A DNA stretch of 7,239 bases from the NCBI GenBank assembly GCA_029856375.1, contig JAHQWX010000086.1:1-7239 (forward strand), written 5' to 3'. The notes under the pieces are model-generated. The model saw only the letters and a list, made by a program, of their open reading frames with translations, was not told the origin of the DNA and did not search any database. This document shows positions 6,460 to 7,239 of the stretch, one piece after another. This DNA comes from Promethearchaeia archaeon. Its GTDB lineage: Archaea; Asgardarchaeota; Lokiarchaeia; Sigyniarchaeales; SOKP01. The position numbers and the translations under genes are program-made. Every line of letters starts with the position of its first letter. Within the stretch, counting starts at the first letter, position 1.

Positions 6460-7167
6460 ATGCTAGAAAAATTATTAGAGTTCGATAAACGCATTACTGT
6501 TCGACTAAACCGCTACAAAAACAAACTTTTAACTCCTATTATAAAATTTTTTGCATTTTTTGGTCAAGAACCTTTTTGGTTTGCTATTATTGCGTACTTC
6601 GTTTTCATTTGGTACGATCCAACGGCGTTTGTTATATTGGGCGGAACTTTTTTAGCGGGATTATATATTGTAGTACCCTTAAAATATATCGTTAAAAGGG
6701 AAAGGCCATTTCAAAAAATTGACGAAATTATATTTTTAGATGTGCCCCAACTTTCCAAGAGCTTTCCCTCGTGGCATTCGTACAACATTATCTCTTTGAG
6801 CTGTGCTACGCTGTATTACTCGCAAAATTGGTTACTTTTTCCCATTCTTGCATTGTTTTCATTAATGGTTTGTTATAGCAGGATATATTTAGGCTCTCAT
6901 TACTTCCTAGATGTGATATGTGGAATAATTTTTGGATTTGTGGGATTTACTATTAACATTCTTACCACCCAATTATGGTTATCTTTAATATATGCCATTG
7001 AAGGATTTTATATATATCCCGTTATTCACCAATATTGGGTTACGGTAATTTTTACTCAATGGTGGTATTTATTGCTCGTAATTTCGGTGTATTGTGTAAT
7101 TTTTATGAACGCGTACTATTCCTTAGTAATTAAAAGAAAGAAAAAAAAGTCTATCGAATCGGTATAA
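6460..7167 (+). CDS. PAP2-family membrane phosphatase
   Basis: A 235-residue integral membrane protein of the type 2 phosphatidic acid phosphatase superfamily, which releases phosphate from lipid phosphates or diphosphates by way of a phospho-histidine. All three signature motifs are present and correctly ordered: KX6RP (Lys75 to Arg82-Pro83), PSWH (103-106, PSGH in most relatives) and SRX5HX3D (Ser140-Arg141, His147, Asp151). His147 is the predicted nucleophile and His106 the general acid. Hydrophobic segments lie near 25-52, 56-73, 108-138, 148-170 and 201-224. About 80 residues follow the last motif, more than in minimal family members, and end in a basic tail (KRKKKK) expected in the cytoplasm. 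Possible substrates in an archaeon include polyprenyl/dolichyl (di)phosphate or phosphorylated membrane lipids; the sequence does not decide. It is divergent from GH36 and appears to be a single-gene transcript. Confidence 0.92.
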   Translation: MLEKLLEFDKRITVRLNRYKNKLLTPIIKFFAFFGQEPFWFAIIAYFVFIWYDPTAFVILGGTFLAGLYIVVPLKYIVKRERPFQKIDEIIFLDVPQLSKSFPSWHSYNIISLSCATLYYSQNWLLFPILALFSLMVCYSRIYLGSHYFLDVICGIIFGFVGFTINILTTQLWLSLIYAIEGFYIYPVIHQYWVTVIFTQWWYLLLVISVYCVIFMNAYYSLVIKRKKKKSIESV

Positions 7168-7173
7168 TTATGT

Positions 7174-7197
7174 AAAGTTTTAAATAAGACTTTTTTT
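7174..7197 (+). terminator. Hairpin plus T-tract after the PAP2 gene
   Basis: Seven bases after the stop there is AAAGT, a ten-base spacer and ACTTT, which can pair as a weak 5-bp stem, running straight into a seven-T tract (7191-7197). The T-tract alone would suffice as an archaeal terminator. The remaining bases up to 7239 show no supported feature. Confidence 0.5.
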
Positions 7198-7239
7198 ATG
7201 GTAAATATAATTTAATCTTTCGGTGTAAGAAACAAAAAA

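Noticed and set aside
7183..7239. Open minus-strand frame of about 19 codons at the right edge, possibly the end of a convergent gene
   Set aside because: It is too short to judge, overlaps the PAP2 terminator and its translation shows no recognisable pattern.

Overview
This is an AT-rich stretch with five complete protein genes and one gene cut by the left edge. Several features point to an archaeon: TATA-box-like elements about 25-45 bases before the probable transcription starts, few good Shine-Dalgarno sequences, T-tract ends, and lysine- and isoleucine-rich proteins. An Asgard (Lokiarchaeia-like) genome would fit the composition and gene content. That placement is an inference, because no marker gene is present and an AT-rich bacterium cannot be excluded from sequence alone.

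Layout from left to right. (1) Bases 1-283, minus: the N-terminal part of a multi-pass membrane protein that runs off the left edge and has no ATG at its natural start. (2) 418-1788, minus: an M24-fold (creatinase / aminopeptidase P-like) protein that has lost key metal ligands. (3) 1907-2917, plus: a cytoplasmic TIM-barrel glycoside-hydrolase-like protein with a CxCxxC cluster, transcribed divergently from the M24 gene. (4) 2923-3807, minus: a PIG-L/LmbE-type zinc N-deacetylase whose stop lies 5 bases from the stop of the convergent gene. (5) 3831-6326, minus: a GH36 alpha-galactosidase-type enzyme just upstream of the PIG-L gene, very probably in the same operon. (6) 6460-7167, plus: a PAP2-type membrane phosphatase, divergent from GH36 and apparently sharing a two-way TATA element. 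No RNA genes, CRISPR arrays or mobile elements were seen.

Taken together, the middle of the window looks like an intracellular carbohydrate-processing island. GH36 would remove alpha-galactosyl (or related) units, PIG-L would deacetylate an N-acetylated sugar, and the TIM-barrel protein would act on another glycosidic substrate. None of these proteins has a visible signal peptide, so the substrate should be imported or made inside the cell. The M24-like protein is a creatinase-style relative of unknown reaction. The PAP2 phosphatase acts at the membrane on a lipid phosphate and may or may not belong to the same pathway. The most unusual points are the metal-ligand loss in the M24 protein, the apparent ATA start at the left edge, and the GH36/PIG-L pairing.
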